64,000 nucleotides of DNA from Silene conica (Eukaryota > Streptophyta > Magnoliopsida > Caryophyllales > Caryophyllaceae). A model generated the notes under the pieces. That model saw only the letters and a program-made list of their open reading frames with translations. It had not been told where the DNA came from and searched no databases. Below, one piece after another: positions 1-9,649 of this stretch (positions are counted from its first letter, which is position 1; each line of letters opens with the position of its first letter). The position numbers were made by a program, and so were the translations under genes. Where the stretch lies: positions 8,065,001-8,129,000 of the forward strand of contig CM055318.2 of the NCBI GenBank assembly GCA_029255685.2. Direction: 5' to 3'.

Positions 1-19
1 CAGTATTTTTAGTATATCG

Positions 20-271
20 TATAAAGTAGATGTGCAGAGATATGAAAGTTATATTGCAATTGTATATTCAAACGTAGAGTAGTACAAAGGTATTTATACA
101 AGAGAAAAAATCCTATGCCTAATATAAGTCTACAATATACATGATTGTAGGAGAGAATAAAGGTGATTGAAGATACATAGAATAAAGATATACATGAGAA
201 AGGAAAGAAAAGATCAGCGTAATATAATATTGCCATAAGAAATATTATGTTAAGTATCATTATTGTTAATA
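20..271 (-). repeat. 3' LTR of the copia element (left copy)
   Basis: This 252-bp LTR is a direct repeat of 4450-4701 with one substitution. On the element strand it starts TATTAAC and ends CTTTATA, so the ends are TA...TA instead of the usual TG...CA. The stop codon of Gag-Pol lies inside it. Confidence 0.95.
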
Positions 272-3200
272 TTCCCCCGCAAGACGGACGGTCCGTCGTA
301 TAGTCCGATCTTGGATAAGAGCATGGCGAAGCGAGACCGCGCGAGTGGTTTGGTAAGGATGTCAGCTAATTGGTCGTTCCCGCTTATGTGAGCGACTCGA
401 AGAGACCCGTTTTGAACCTGTGTACGAACAAAGTGGAAAGCGAGAGCCACATGTTTCATACGAGAATGAAAAACGGGGTTAGTAGAGTAGTGAGTTGCAC
501 TTAGATTATCACAATAGATTGTAGGAGTAGATTTGTAGTCGTGATGCAATTCGGAAAGTAGAGACTGGATCCACATGAGTTCGGACGTGACATTTGCAAC
601 AGCTCGGAATTCTGCTTCGGTTGACGAAAGTGCAACCGCTTTTTGTTTCCGAGAAGCCCAAGTAATTGGGTTTTTACCCAAATAAATAAAATAACCTGTG
701 GTTGAAACATATTCATCTTTATCCCCGGCCCAGTCGGCGTCACTGAAAGCGTGTAGTTGTAGTGGTGTGTCACGATACAGCTGAAGGCCAAGTTGCATCG
801 TGCCATGAAGATAGCGTAGTAATCTTTTAAGAGCGGACCAATGAGTGTTTCGAGGTTGTTGCATGAATTGTGCTAGTCGATTGACCGTATAGGAGATGTC
901 GGGCCGAGTTAAAGACAAGTATTGAAGGGAGCCGATTGTAGAGCGAAAACTGGTAGCGTCACACGTAGCCGAGTCAGAGTCACGGCCAAGAGGAGGGTGG
1001 GTTACCATGGGGGTCGTGGATGGTTTACTTTCAGCCATGTTGTGTTTTTGTAAGAGGTCATAAATATACTTTGTCTGGGATAGAAGAATGCCCTTGGTAT
1101 TTGGTGTAACTTCTACTCTAAGAAAGTACGATAACGATCCAAGGTCTTTTAGTGAGAACCGTGTAGCAAGAGCATTTAAGAAAACAGTATAATGGGATTG
1201 AGATGGTCCAATAACAAGAATATCGTCAACATAAACAAGTACGTAAAGTGGGTAGTCTGTATTCTTGTGAATAAACAAGGAAGGATCTGCAAGAGACACA
1301 TTAAAACCGTAGGCCGTGAGGTAATTTCGTAGTTCAGTATACCAGGCCCTTGGCGCCTGTTTAAGACCGTAGAGGGCCTTATTGAGGCGACAGAGATAAG
1401 TTGGACGAGAGGCATCAATAAAACCAGGGGGTTGTGAAACATAAACGGTTTCATGAAGTGTACCTTGTAAGAAAGCGTTATTGATATCCAGTTGCCGAAT
1501 GGCCCAGCCATGGTTGAGAGCAAGTGAGAGTAGTAGTCGTATTGTAATAGGTTTTACAACCGGACTAAAGGTTTCGGAGTAGTCAATTCCATATTGTTGA
1601 AGGACTCCTTTCGCGACCAAGCGTGCTTTGTATTTGTGAATGGTGTTGTCGGGATTATATTTGACCCGATAAACCCATTTACAACCTATAACGTGTTTAG
1701 CTTCTTGCGGTGGGACTAAAGTCCATGTTTGATTTTTTATTAAGGCATTATATTCCTCTTGCATAGCTCCATGCCATTGTGTGTGGGCTAGGGCTTGTTT
1801 GGTTGTGGTTGGTAGGGAGTGGGAGGCGGAAGCAATGGCGAGGTTGGCATATCTCGGGTTAGGTTTACGGATGTTATTAGTGAGTCGGGTTACAATAGTG
1901 CGAGTAGAAGTGGCTGGAACAGGGACGGGGGAAGAGGTAGCCGCGGACTGGGAAGGTGTTTGAGTGTCGGGTATAGAGGGGGCAGTGGGTTCGACGGTGG
2001 GGGGTGCGGGTTCAGGGACGGCTGGGGACGGGATACTGGTGGATGGAGTTGAGGAGGGCTGTTGGTGAACCGTAGGAGAAGGTGGGGAGGTGCTAGCAGG
2101 AGTAGTTGTGGAAGATGGTAGAATAATTAAAGGTGGGGTGCACCAATCATTTATAGTAGTGGGAGTAGGTGGGGATAAGGAAGCCGAGAGTTTGTTGTAT
2201 GGAAAAGTGTTTTCAACAAAGGTCACATGACGAGACGTATAGAGACGGGTTGTGTTGGGATCGTAACATAAATAAGCACTTTGAGATAACGAGTAACCAA
2301 GAAAAATGCAAGCAATAGATTTTGGGTCGAGTTTGTTGGTTGTGTATGGTTTTAACCAGGGGTAACAAAGACAACCGAAGGCCCGGAGTTTGGTGTAGTT
2401 AGGGTGTGATTTGAAAAGTCGATAGTATGGGGAGTCGTTATTGAGAGTAGCAGTCGGTAGGCGATTTATTAAATAAAGAGCGGTGGCAAAGGCCTTGGGC
2501 CAAAACGTGATGGGTAAGTTGGCATGGGTTAGAAGTGAGAGCCCCGTTTCGACTATGTGTCGATGACGGCGCTCCGCATAGCCATTATGTTGAGGAGTAT
2601 GGGGTGGAGAAGTGAGATGGCTTATGCCGTGTTGAAGTAGTGTGGGCGTGGGTTTGATATACTCACCACCATTGTCGGAGAACATGGTAAGAATGGGTTT
2701 GTTAAAATGTTTTTCAACTAGAAGTTTGAATTGTTGGAAAATAGCAAAGGTGTCAGATTTCTTTTTCAAGGGGTATAGCCAAGTATATTTAGTGTAGTGA
2801 TCGACAAATAAGACATAGTATTTGTAGCCGTCGTAAGACAAAATAGGTGATGACCAAACATCCGAAAAAATTATATCAAGAGGTGCATTGGATTTGAGCG
2901 TTGAAACATTGAACGGTAATTTATGGCACTTATTAATTTTGCATGCATGACAGAATTCAAAAGTGGAAGCATTAAAAGAAAGATTAAAAGTAGTGCTAAG
3001 AAACGAAAAAACTGGTAAAGAGGGGTGGCCAAGGCGATGGTGCCATAACAGCGCCGAGGATGAACTGTGGGAGGCTAGAAGAGCTTGGGGCGGACGCGGA
3101 TCCCATGAGTAGATGCCACGTTCAAGTCGACCGTGGAGTAGTATCCGGCCCGTCGGAATATCCTTAAAAAAGAAACGAGTGGATGAGAATTCAATGGTAG

Positions 3201-4377
3201 CGTTATTATCGGTGCAAAATTGTGAGACAGAAAGAATATTTTGGGAGATACTGGGAACATGTAAAACGTTAGAAAAGTTAAGAGTAGTAGTATTAAGAGG
3301 GAGTTGAAAAGAACCTATATTATGGATAGGTAGAGATGAGCCATCACCGATGATAACATCGTCGGGTCCGTCGTAGGGAGCGTGGAGAGAGAGATTGGCT
3401 AGGTCATTGGTTAAGTGGTGAGTTGCTCCGCTATCGACGAGCCACGGTTTGGTAGAGGATGGGGTTGCGGAGGCAGTGTGGGCTTGAGGTTGATTGGTAG
3501 GAGGCCGGGTGGGACGGACATATGGGTTTACAGAGACTGTAGGGTGTGCCTTTTTGAAGTTACGGCAGTTAAGGAATGTATGGCCTTTGTAGTTGCAGTA
3601 TTGGCAGATGGGTGTATCTTTGGAAGTGGTATAGTTGTCGGTGGATCGTTGGTTGTGGCGGTTTTGATTTGGGCGAAATTGAGCGGCAAAGGCAGTGGTA
3701 GGCAGTGGTGTGGTGGTTGTGTTTTCGGGATTTTGGAGGTCATGATTTATGAGTTTTTCGTGCAAGGCTTCAAAAGAGATGGGAGTGTCTCGTGCCTCAA
3801 CGGTCTCACGTATGGCACGGTAGTGAGTTTTGTCAAGACCACGAAGAACCTTGGCAATGACATCCTCGGAATCCATTGGTTTTCCGAGATTGGCGAGTTC
3901 AATGGTGCAAGTTTTAATTTGGTGCATGTAGTCGGTAACGGATTGATCGGGACGTTTTGTGATGTTTTCAAGGCGTTGTTTAATTTGCATAATGTGTCCC
4001 CGTGAGGGGTTGGCGAAGGTTGAGGCTAGTGTTTGCCAGGCTTCACGGGAGGTGGTGGATTCAGTAACAAGTGGGGCAATGTTACTGTCGAGGGTACCCA
4101 TTAAGGAGGCTAGTAAAAGACGATCTTGACGAGACCATGTTGTGAAGGCGGGGTTGGTGACCGTGCGTCCTTCGACAACAGTGGTACGGGGTGGGCAGGC
4201 GTGTGTGCCATCAAGGAAGGGAAAAAGGGCGAGACCTTCAAGAAACGATCGGATTTGGAACGACCATTGAACGTAGTTGGTAGCGGTTAAGGTTTTACAT
4301 TGGGATAGGTTTACAAAAATTATGGGAGTGTCGGGTTGATTGTTGTTAGGGACAACAAGTGCATGGTGATTTGCCAT
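250..4377 (-). CDS. Ty1-copia Gag-Pol polyprotein, intact
   Basis: The 1375-residue polyprotein is expected to make the nucleocapsid, protease, integrase, reverse transcriptase and RNase H of the retrotransposon. Visible in order (approximate residues): a Gag region (about 20-215); a CCHC zinc knuckle at 258-271 (C-X2-C-X4-H-X4-C); aspartic protease DSG at 315-317; the integrase HHCC motif at about 446-484; the integrase catalytic acidic residues in SDVW (about 506), SDNGGE (about 568) and NGYAER (about 602); a long Pro/Ser/Thr-rich linker (about 745-840); reverse transcriptase YVDD near 1049; RNase H DADWAG near 1213 and SSTEAE near 1252. Domain order integrase before reverse transcriptase is diagnostic of copia rather than gypsy. 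No stop or frameshift was seen. The last codons run about 22 nt into the downstream LTR. The first Met lies about 70 nt inside the 5' LTR. Confidence 0.97.
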   Translation of the reverse strand: MANHHALVVPNNNQPDTPIIFVNLSQCKTLTATNYVQWSFQIRSFLEGLALFPFLDGTHACPPRTTVVEGRTVTNPAFTTWSRQDRLLLASLMGTLDSNIAPLVTESTTSREAWQTLASTFANPSRGHIMQIKQRLENITKRPDQSVTDYMHQIKTCTIELANLGKPMDSEDVIAKVLRGLDKTHYRAIRETVEARDTPISFEALHEKLINHDLQNPENTTTTPLPTTAFAAQFRPNQNRHNQRSTDNYTTSKDTPICQYCNYKGHTFLNCRNFKKAHPTVSVNPYVRPTRPPTNQPQAHTASATPSSTKPWLVDSGATHHLTNDLANLSLHAPYDGPDDVIIGDGSSLPIHNIGSFQLPLNTTTLNFSNVLHVPSISQNILSVSQFCTDNNATIEFSSTRFFFKDIPTGRILLHGRLERGIYSWDPRPPQALLASHSSSSALLWHHRLGHPSLPVFSFLSTTFNLSFNASTFEFCHACKINKCHKLPFNVSTLKSNAPLDIIFSDVWSSPILSYDGYKYYVLFVDHYTKYTWLYPLKKKSDTFAIFQQFKLLVEKHFNKPILTMFSDNGGEYIKPTPTLLQHGISHLTSPPHTPQHNGYAERRHRHIVETGLSLLTHANLPITFWPKAFATALYLINRLPTATLNNDSPYYRLFKSHPNYTKLRAFGCLCYPWLKPYTTNKLDPKSIACIFLGYSLSQSAYLCYDPNTTRLYTSRHVTFVENTFPYNKLSASLSPPTPTTINDWCTPPLIILPSSTTTPASTSPPSPTVHQQPSSTPSTSIPSPAVPEPAPPTVEPTAPSIPDTQTPSQSAATSSPVPVPATSTRTIVTRLTNNIRKPNPRYANLAIASASHSLPTTTKQALAHTQWHGAMQEEYNALIKNQTWTLVPPQEAKHVIGCKWVYRVKYNPDNTIHKYKARLVAKGVLQQYGIDYSETFSPVVKPITIRLLLSLALNHGWAIRQLDINNAFLQGTLHETVYVSQPPGFIDASRPTYLCRLNKALYGLKQAPRAWYTELRNYLTAYGFNVSLADPSLFIHKNTDYPLYVLVYVDDILVIGPSQSHYTVFLNALATRFSLKDLGSLSYFLRVEVTPNTKGILLSQTKYIYDLLQKHNMAESKPSTTPMVTHPPLGRDSDSATCDATSFRSTIGSLQYLSLTRPDISYTVNRLAQFMQQPRNTHWSALKRLLRYLHGTMQLGLQLYRDTPLQLHAFSDADWAGDKDEYVSTTGYFIYLGKNPITWASRKQKAVALSSTEAEFRAVANVTSELMWIQSLLSELHHDYKSTPTIYCDNLSATHYSTNPVFHSRMKHVALAFHFVRTQVQNGSLRVAHISGNDQLADILTKPLARSRFAMLLSKIGLYDGPSVLRGNINNNDT
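272..280 (-). other. Polypurine tract of the copia element
   Basis: On the element strand GCGGGGGAA abuts the 3' LTR, the expected place for the primer of second-strand synthesis. Confidence 0.75.
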
Positions 4378-4434
4378 GAGAAATATAAAGTGCAGAGGAG
4401 TGAAAGCTTGGAAGCAGAGGATCGAAAAAAAATT

Positions 4435-4449
4435 GGCTCTGTTATACCA
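4435..4449 (-). other. Primer binding site of the copia element
   Basis: On the element strand TGGTATAACAGAGCC directly follows the 5' LTR. It resembles the complement of the initiator tRNA-Met 3' end (TGGTATCAGAGCC) with two extra A residues after TGGTAT. Confidence 0.75.
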
Positions 4450-4701
4450 TATAAAGTAGATGTGCAGAGATATGAAAGTTATATTGCAATTGTATATTCA
4501 AACGTAGAGTAGTACAAAGGTATTTATACAAGAGAAAGAATCCTATGCCTAATATAAGTCTACAATATACATGATTGTAGGAGAGAATAAAGGTGATTGA
4601 AGATACATAGAATAAAGATATACATGAGAAAGGAAAGAAAAGATCAGCGTAATATAATATTGCCATAAGAAATATTATGTTAAGTATCATTATTGTTAAT
4701 A
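4450..4701 (-). repeat. 5' LTR of the copia element (right copy)
   Basis: This is the LTR upstream of Gag-Pol on the minus strand and so should hold the promoter. It matches 20-271 except at 4538. The sequence just outside it is the second copy of the TATCG target duplication. Confidence 0.95.
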
Positions 4702-4706
4702 TATCG

Positions 4707-4858
4707 GTCATATGAAATTATATTACAAATCAAAAATTTTAAATACGACTAATCATTATTTTAAACATTATTCATAAATAACAATGCTTGAACCTGCAAT
4801 CCCGTGCAATTTGCACGGGATTAAAACTAGTTTTAAATTAATTACGAAATTTTTGTAC
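4707..4858. other. AT-rich spacer with CCCGTGCAAATTGCACGGG-type palindrome
   Basis: No gene is visible. A 19-bp palindrome, CCCGTGCAATTTGCACGGG, sits at about 4801-4819. It is followed by ATTAAAACTAGT; a similar block occurs in TAF12 intron 6 near 43434. Confidence 0.5.
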
Positions 4859-4866
4859 GGTATAAT

Positions 4867-5558
4867 TAGGGATGACAATGGGTAGGATCTGGACAGGATC
4901 CTATAGGATCCAGATCCAGATCCATTTTAAAATGCTATATCCAGATCCTACCCTTATCCTTAGGGTCCGAAATTTGTAGATCCATATCCGCATCCTAAGG
5001 ATCTGGGTAGGATCTGGGTAAAATCCAGATCCGTCAATCTCCAACGATACATTCAAAAGAAACAGCACCAAATCACTATTCTACACTATTTCACTTTTAC
5101 TTGTCAATTAGAAACGATGTTTTAGTCTAATTACCCTATATTAGCTTCACTGATTTAAAAATCATAGTCTAAAAGAAACAAAAAGAGTGTATAAAGTGTT
5201 AAAAAGTGTTATAACAACTTACAAATAAGGTTACAAACCACAAAATAATTATAATTCCAACAATTCATAATAAAACAAATTGTTCAAAAATAATACACAT
5301 TAATATTTCATTCCTTGTTTTCATTATCTACCTTTGAAGTGTCGAATCTATCCAAAAATTACCTTTATAGAAATTAAAAGAGGTTCCAAGGGTAGGATCT
5401 GGATCTCAGTGGTGGGATCCAGATCCGACCCTCGAACTCGTATAAGGATATGAGTCTGATCCGGATCCTAAGGATCTAAAATAATGGGATCCATATCCTA
5501 CCCTTGGGTGTAGGGTCTGGTGGATCTGGGTAGGATCCGGGATCCATTGCCATCTCTA
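4867..5558. mobile_element. hAT (Ac/Ds-like) non-autonomous element, GGATCC-rich
   Basis: The terminal inverted repeats are TAGGGATGACAATGG and, at the other end, TAGAGATGGCAATGG. A perfect 8-bp target duplication GGTATAAT flanks them (4859-4866 and 5559-5566). An 8-bp duplication with TAGRGATG ends is the signature of the hAT superfamily and close to Ac/Ds. Both subterminal zones are packed with short GGATCC/GGATCTGGGTAG-type repeats; the core is AT-rich. No transposase frame is present. Confidence 0.9.
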
Positions 5559-5566
5559 GGTATAAT

Positions 5567-6161
5567 GTATAACTGTATAAGGCTTTAAAGTCATTTAGAT
5601 TTATATTGAGGTGCATAATAATTCTATAGTAGAAATGTAGAATCATTGAGATTGATATCAACTTTACCCCACTGTAACCTGAATATTTTTTTCGATAAAT
5701 AATGGTCTTAAAACAAAATTATTTAATTAATTTGCTACTATGTAATTGTGATTGATGTCGATAATTTCGACTTAAAAAATGCCAAATTGAACAAAATTTA
5801 TGCTTTTGAAAACAATGACAATTTCATAGACTTTCCCATGAAATAATTGTGGAAAAAATGGTATTGTTATAATTAAATAAAGAGTAGTAGAAATCACTTT
5901 AAGAATTACTAGTGTGTAACTCTTGGATAAATGCACGACTATAATATGAATTTATGTATAAAAAAATTATGTAGATGACAGTTTTAACTCAAAAATATAA
6001 ATATTTTGTATAAATATGGAAATGTTTAAATAAGTGAATATATATGTATAAAATCAATAAATAGTTTAAATAGATATCCATTCTTACACCTTAAATATTG
6101 ATTGAAGACAAAACAAACGTAAAGATAATAAAAGTCCTTAGGGAAATCAAAGGAGGAAGAC
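5567..6161. other. AT-rich intergenic DNA, no gene seen
   Basis: The stretch is low-complexity AT-rich sequence between two hAT-type insertions. No open frame with family features, no repeat with paired ends. Confidence 0.6.
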
Positions 6162-6169
6162 GACACTGG

Positions 6170-7226
6170 TAGACCGGTCAAACAGGTCGAATGGGCGGGT
6201 TGCGGGTCGGGTAGATACGGGTTCGGGTAAAATACGGGTCGGGTGTATTTCGGGTCGGGTAAAATACGGGTCAAGTCTATACGGGTTCCGGGTCGGGTTC
6301 GGGTAAAAATACAGGTCAATCAACATCTTTTCCTCGCATTTTTTAAAACTTATTTTATATCGTAATTCCTACCCTTTATACGTTTTTATTCTCTTGCTCG
6401 TCTTAGTTAACCTAATTGTCACCAACATTTTTGCCCTCACCACCAACATCACCATTGTTATCATCATCATCATCCTTACTAACTCGCTTAGTACGATAAT
6501 GAGACTCAAATAAGTTAACAAAGATGACGTGACATGTGATCTGAGGTGATGACGTGGAAGTGTTGACGCGAAGTGCGGCTCAGTTCGACGTAATACGGTG
6601 AACGGTGAAAGTGACGGTATGACACATATTTTGAGGTGATGATATGACATGTGGTCCTAGGCAATTATGTGGAATGAGGTGTAAGTCATAGTGGCACACA
6701 TTTCGATGTAATGACGTGACATGTGATCCGTCGAAATAATGAGGTGACAGTGCTAACGTGGAATGTAACTTGACGTACTATACTAAAAGTGACGACGTGA
6801 CACACACTTCGATGTGATGACGTGGCATGTGATTCGAGGTGATGGGTTGGCGCTGCTGACGTGGAATGCAATTCGACGTACTACGGTGAAAGTGACGGTG
6901 TGACACACACTTTGAGGTGATGACGTGGCATGTTGTTTGAGGTGATGACGTGGCATGTTGTTTGAGGTGATGACGTGACATACCGCATATATATACATAT
7001 TTCTCCTCAAAAATTTATAAGTCATCAATACTTATTTGACATTGTATATTTTAAAAACGATATATTGTCTTGACCCAACGGTCAACCCGCCGCGGGTCGG
7101 GTTTTGACCCGCTGTTTATGGGTCAAAACGGGTTCGGGTTGAAAAAACCGGGTCATTTACGGGTTATTTACGGGTCGGGTTACGGTCGGTTTTCGGGTCG
7201 GGTTACGGTCGGTTTTCACAGGTCTA
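6170..7226. mobile_element. hAT non-autonomous element, GGGTCGGGT-rich, 1.06 kb
   Basis: The inverted ends are TAGACCGGTCAAA and TAGACCTGTGAAAA, flanked by a perfect 8-bp target duplication GACACTGG (6162-6169 and 7227-7234). Both ends carry arrays of GGGTCGGGT / ACGGGTC units. The centre (about 6525-6985) holds a degenerate repeat of about 120 bp. No transposase frame. A shorter member of the same family lies at 48572-49098. Confidence 0.92.
6525..6985. repeat. Degenerate ~120-bp tandem repeat with TGACGTG motifs
   Basis: About four diverged units are recognisable by recurring TGACGTGGCATG, CGACGTAYTA and GTGACACACACTT blocks. The TGACGTGG core matches the plant bZIP (TGA/hexamer) binding motif. 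The array is internal to the hAT element at 6170-7226. Confidence 0.7.
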
Positions 7227-7234
7227 GACACTGG

Positions 7235-8725
7235 TAATCTCATCGTTAATGTGAAAAGGTACAATATTATGTTATACCTGAATGACTCACATAAACTATG
7301 ATGTAAGAGGTCGGAGATACTCAATTTTAAAGTTGCATTAACAAAACATAGAGATTGTTTCCGAATGATAATCCCGAAATAAAAACAGAGATGATTCAAA
7401 TCATTATTCCTTCATCGTAAGAAAAATCTCGTTTAAAATAGTCATTTTTCTATATTCCGTCCAAAATCAATGAATTAATGAGACTGATTCCATCAAGTAC
7501 AACAATATCAAACATATTAGTGCAATTCTAAATATTTATAAATACCAACAGAGTGTTGGATGATACAGGCCCACACCAATGAGGCAATGACTATAATCAA
7601 AGAATTAAATAGCCCTCCAATAAGTTTTCCATACGTTGATCACTGACCCAATGACAATGATATAGCTAATTTGGCAAGGTGAAACAAATTAAAATATACG
7701 GAGTAATAAATTTAGTACATATTATTCCGTCTAATTCCTTTGAATTGACCTATTTGTTCAAAATCCACATCAGAAATTTTGAAAAATGGAATGATTTAGA
7801 GTCGGAGGGTGTATGCCTTAAAATAGTAGTCTCACAATGATTAAATCAAAATAAAAATGAGCATTTCCTAATTTGGTAGTCGTATAATTGATAGTAACAT
7901 AACCATAATTTTACAACCAATACTTATAGCCATATTGCGCAGACAATCGCACACTGGACACTCGGACATAGGTATGACACTTGGATACTGAATTTTATAC
8001 CAAAAACATGATATTTTTTCATATAATAGTCAAATCCGACACCTGGACACGTATTCGTGTAGGATACTTCTCACTGAGTTCGAGCAAGATAGACTTATAG
8101 TGACAACATACAAATCACTTACTTCGTATTCATCTATAAGAACGGTCTAAACCCCAGTTACCTACCTAAAATTTTCATTATCGTCCACTTCAAGACTTCA
8201 ATAGCCAACTTTATTTATTCTGTTAAGGCTTTATTCTGTTAAAGCTGTTAGCGGCTACTACTAAGCAAACTAAAAATTGTTAAAACTCTCAACTCCTTCC
8301 TCTAAAGCTTAGTAGTTTGGAGCTAACTTATTAGAAGATGTTGGTAAAGTTGTAGGGTCTATTAGATGAGCTATTTATGCAAGGTGAAACAAACTGTAAT
8401 TATGACCTTATAAGAATGTCAAATGTTAGTATAAGTGAATATGAACAATTGAACACTACAAATTTAACAACTGAAAAACTAAATGTCAAAGGAGATAAAA
8501 AAAAATGTTAAGAAATCAAAAAGAGATGGTATTGCACTAATCAAACTTGTGTATATAATCTTTAAACTCCTCTACAACCATTAATCTCGGATCACTCCGA
8601 CTATAATTTTTGGATTAAAAATCAAACAAAGACCCCTAATTTTCGATATTCAGTCATTTCATAATCAACTAAGTTAAACATCTTTAGATTTCACCTTAAA
8701 TCATAAGCAAACACAACCGAAATAA
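7235..8725. other. AT-rich intergenic DNA, no gene seen
   Basis: No coding signal was found. Fragments near 7695-7810 (ATTCCGTCTAATTCCTTTG and AGTCGGAGGGTGTA) look like decayed Stowaway-type ends but do not form a clean pair. Confidence 0.5.
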
Positions 8726-8730
8726 GAAAC

Positions 8731-9401
8731 TGTTGTAACGGAGGCGTCCCGTTACCCAAATAGTTAATTGATAAGGTGATAAGAACAATAAATAACGAAT
8801 GTAAATAAAGTTGACACAAAGAATTACGTGGTTCACCAGTAAAATAACTGGCTACGTCCACCCTTCAAGGAGATCAAACTTCACTATAATGGAGAAAATA
8901 GTACAACAGTAGACCGTTACACACGCGCTCAATATGAGCCAAAAGTATACCCTATTCTACCAACAAATATGATAGTCTCAAAGAGACAAAAGAGACTACC
9001 CAAATAAGACGAACGTCAAATTATCTTGAGGCCAACCAAGATCTAAACAAACTCCTTCAATCTTTAAAGACAAACGAGACAGACGAATACCAATAATAGA
9101 GCCCTGAGACAAACTGAGTTTTCTTCTCCGGAAGGAACCTCACAAATTGACCCTCTTTATTGTGCTCTCAAATCTCTCACATCTTTGTCTCTTCTAATTA
9201 ACCTAGAATAATACTTGAGTCTTTATATAGTTATTCCACCCAAGATAAAATATCTAACCTAATTAGAAACCAAAGAGTATTAGGAAACTAATATAATAGT
9301 TTCCTAATCTAATTCAAGATTCTCCTACCATAAATAAACTAAGAAACCAAGTTTTAATAAGACACTTAACTTATATCCGTCTTCGACACAAATTTACAAC
9401 A
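8731..9401 (+). mobile_element. Solo LTR, 671 bp
   Basis: The block begins TGTTGTAA and ends TTACAACA, a perfect 8-bp inverted terminus with canonical TG...CA, and is flanked by a perfect 5-bp duplication GAAAC (8726-8730 and 9402-9406). A TATA-like CTTTATATAG lies at about 9220, suggesting plus orientation. No internal region or second LTR is present, so it is best read as a solo LTR left by LTR-LTR recombination. The superfamily cannot be told. Confidence 0.85.
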
Positions 9402-9518
9402 GAAACAATACCAAATAATGCTGCCATCTTGATTTTCTTTGGAGATAGACTTGCCACCATTAATCAAGTTTATTTCTTTATTAGTTAATTTGGAGAATTG
9501 CATAGTCTAATAATTAAG

Positions 9519-9640
9519 TTTTTTTTATGTCTTAGTTCACTGGTGAAGACGGAGGTATCCTGGACAAATAGGTCTTAGGTTCGATTCCCCCTCCCCTCTA
9601 TTGTAATGCGACCAAGTGTGTGCTTCGTTGAACCAACAAA
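9519..9640 (+). mobile_element. tRNA-derived SINE candidate
   Basis: A box-B-like GGTTCGATTCC (9579-9589) lies about 40 bp after a box-A-like TAGTTCACTGGTGAAG (about 9533-9548), and the block ends in an A-rich tail. Imperfect 9-bp flanks ATAATTAAG and ATAATTGAG may be the target duplication. It does not fold as a full tRNA, so a SINE is more likely than a tRNA gene. Confidence 0.55.
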
Positions 9641-9649
9641 AAATAATTG

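Larger units (their letters stand above)
15..4706 (-). mobile_element. Complete young Ty1-copia LTR retrotransposon
   Basis: The element is read on the minus strand and has two 252-bp LTRs (20-271 and 4450-4701), a tRNA-Met-type primer site beside the right LTR, a purine tract beside the left LTR, and a 5-bp target duplication TATCG at 15-19 and 4702-4706. One uninterrupted Gag-Pol frame fills the interior. The LTRs differ at one position (108 A versus 4538 G). The element is about 4.68 kb, short for a plant copia, like the Ale/Retrofit group, but lineage is not proven. All parts needed for movement are visible, so it may be autonomous. Confidence 0.97.

Noticed and set aside
1781..2052. Plus-strand Gly/Arg-rich open frames inside the copia element
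   Set aside because: They are antisense to the Pro/Ser-rich linker of the intact Gag-Pol; composition comes from that repeat-like coding.
3415..4005. A 196-codon plus-strand frame
   Set aside because: It is antisense to the Gag and protease part of Gag-Pol, with no domain of its own.
6190..6320. GGGTCGGGT runs as telomere-like or G-quadruplex gene control element
   Set aside because: They are subterminal repeats of hAT-type elements with clear ends and target duplications.
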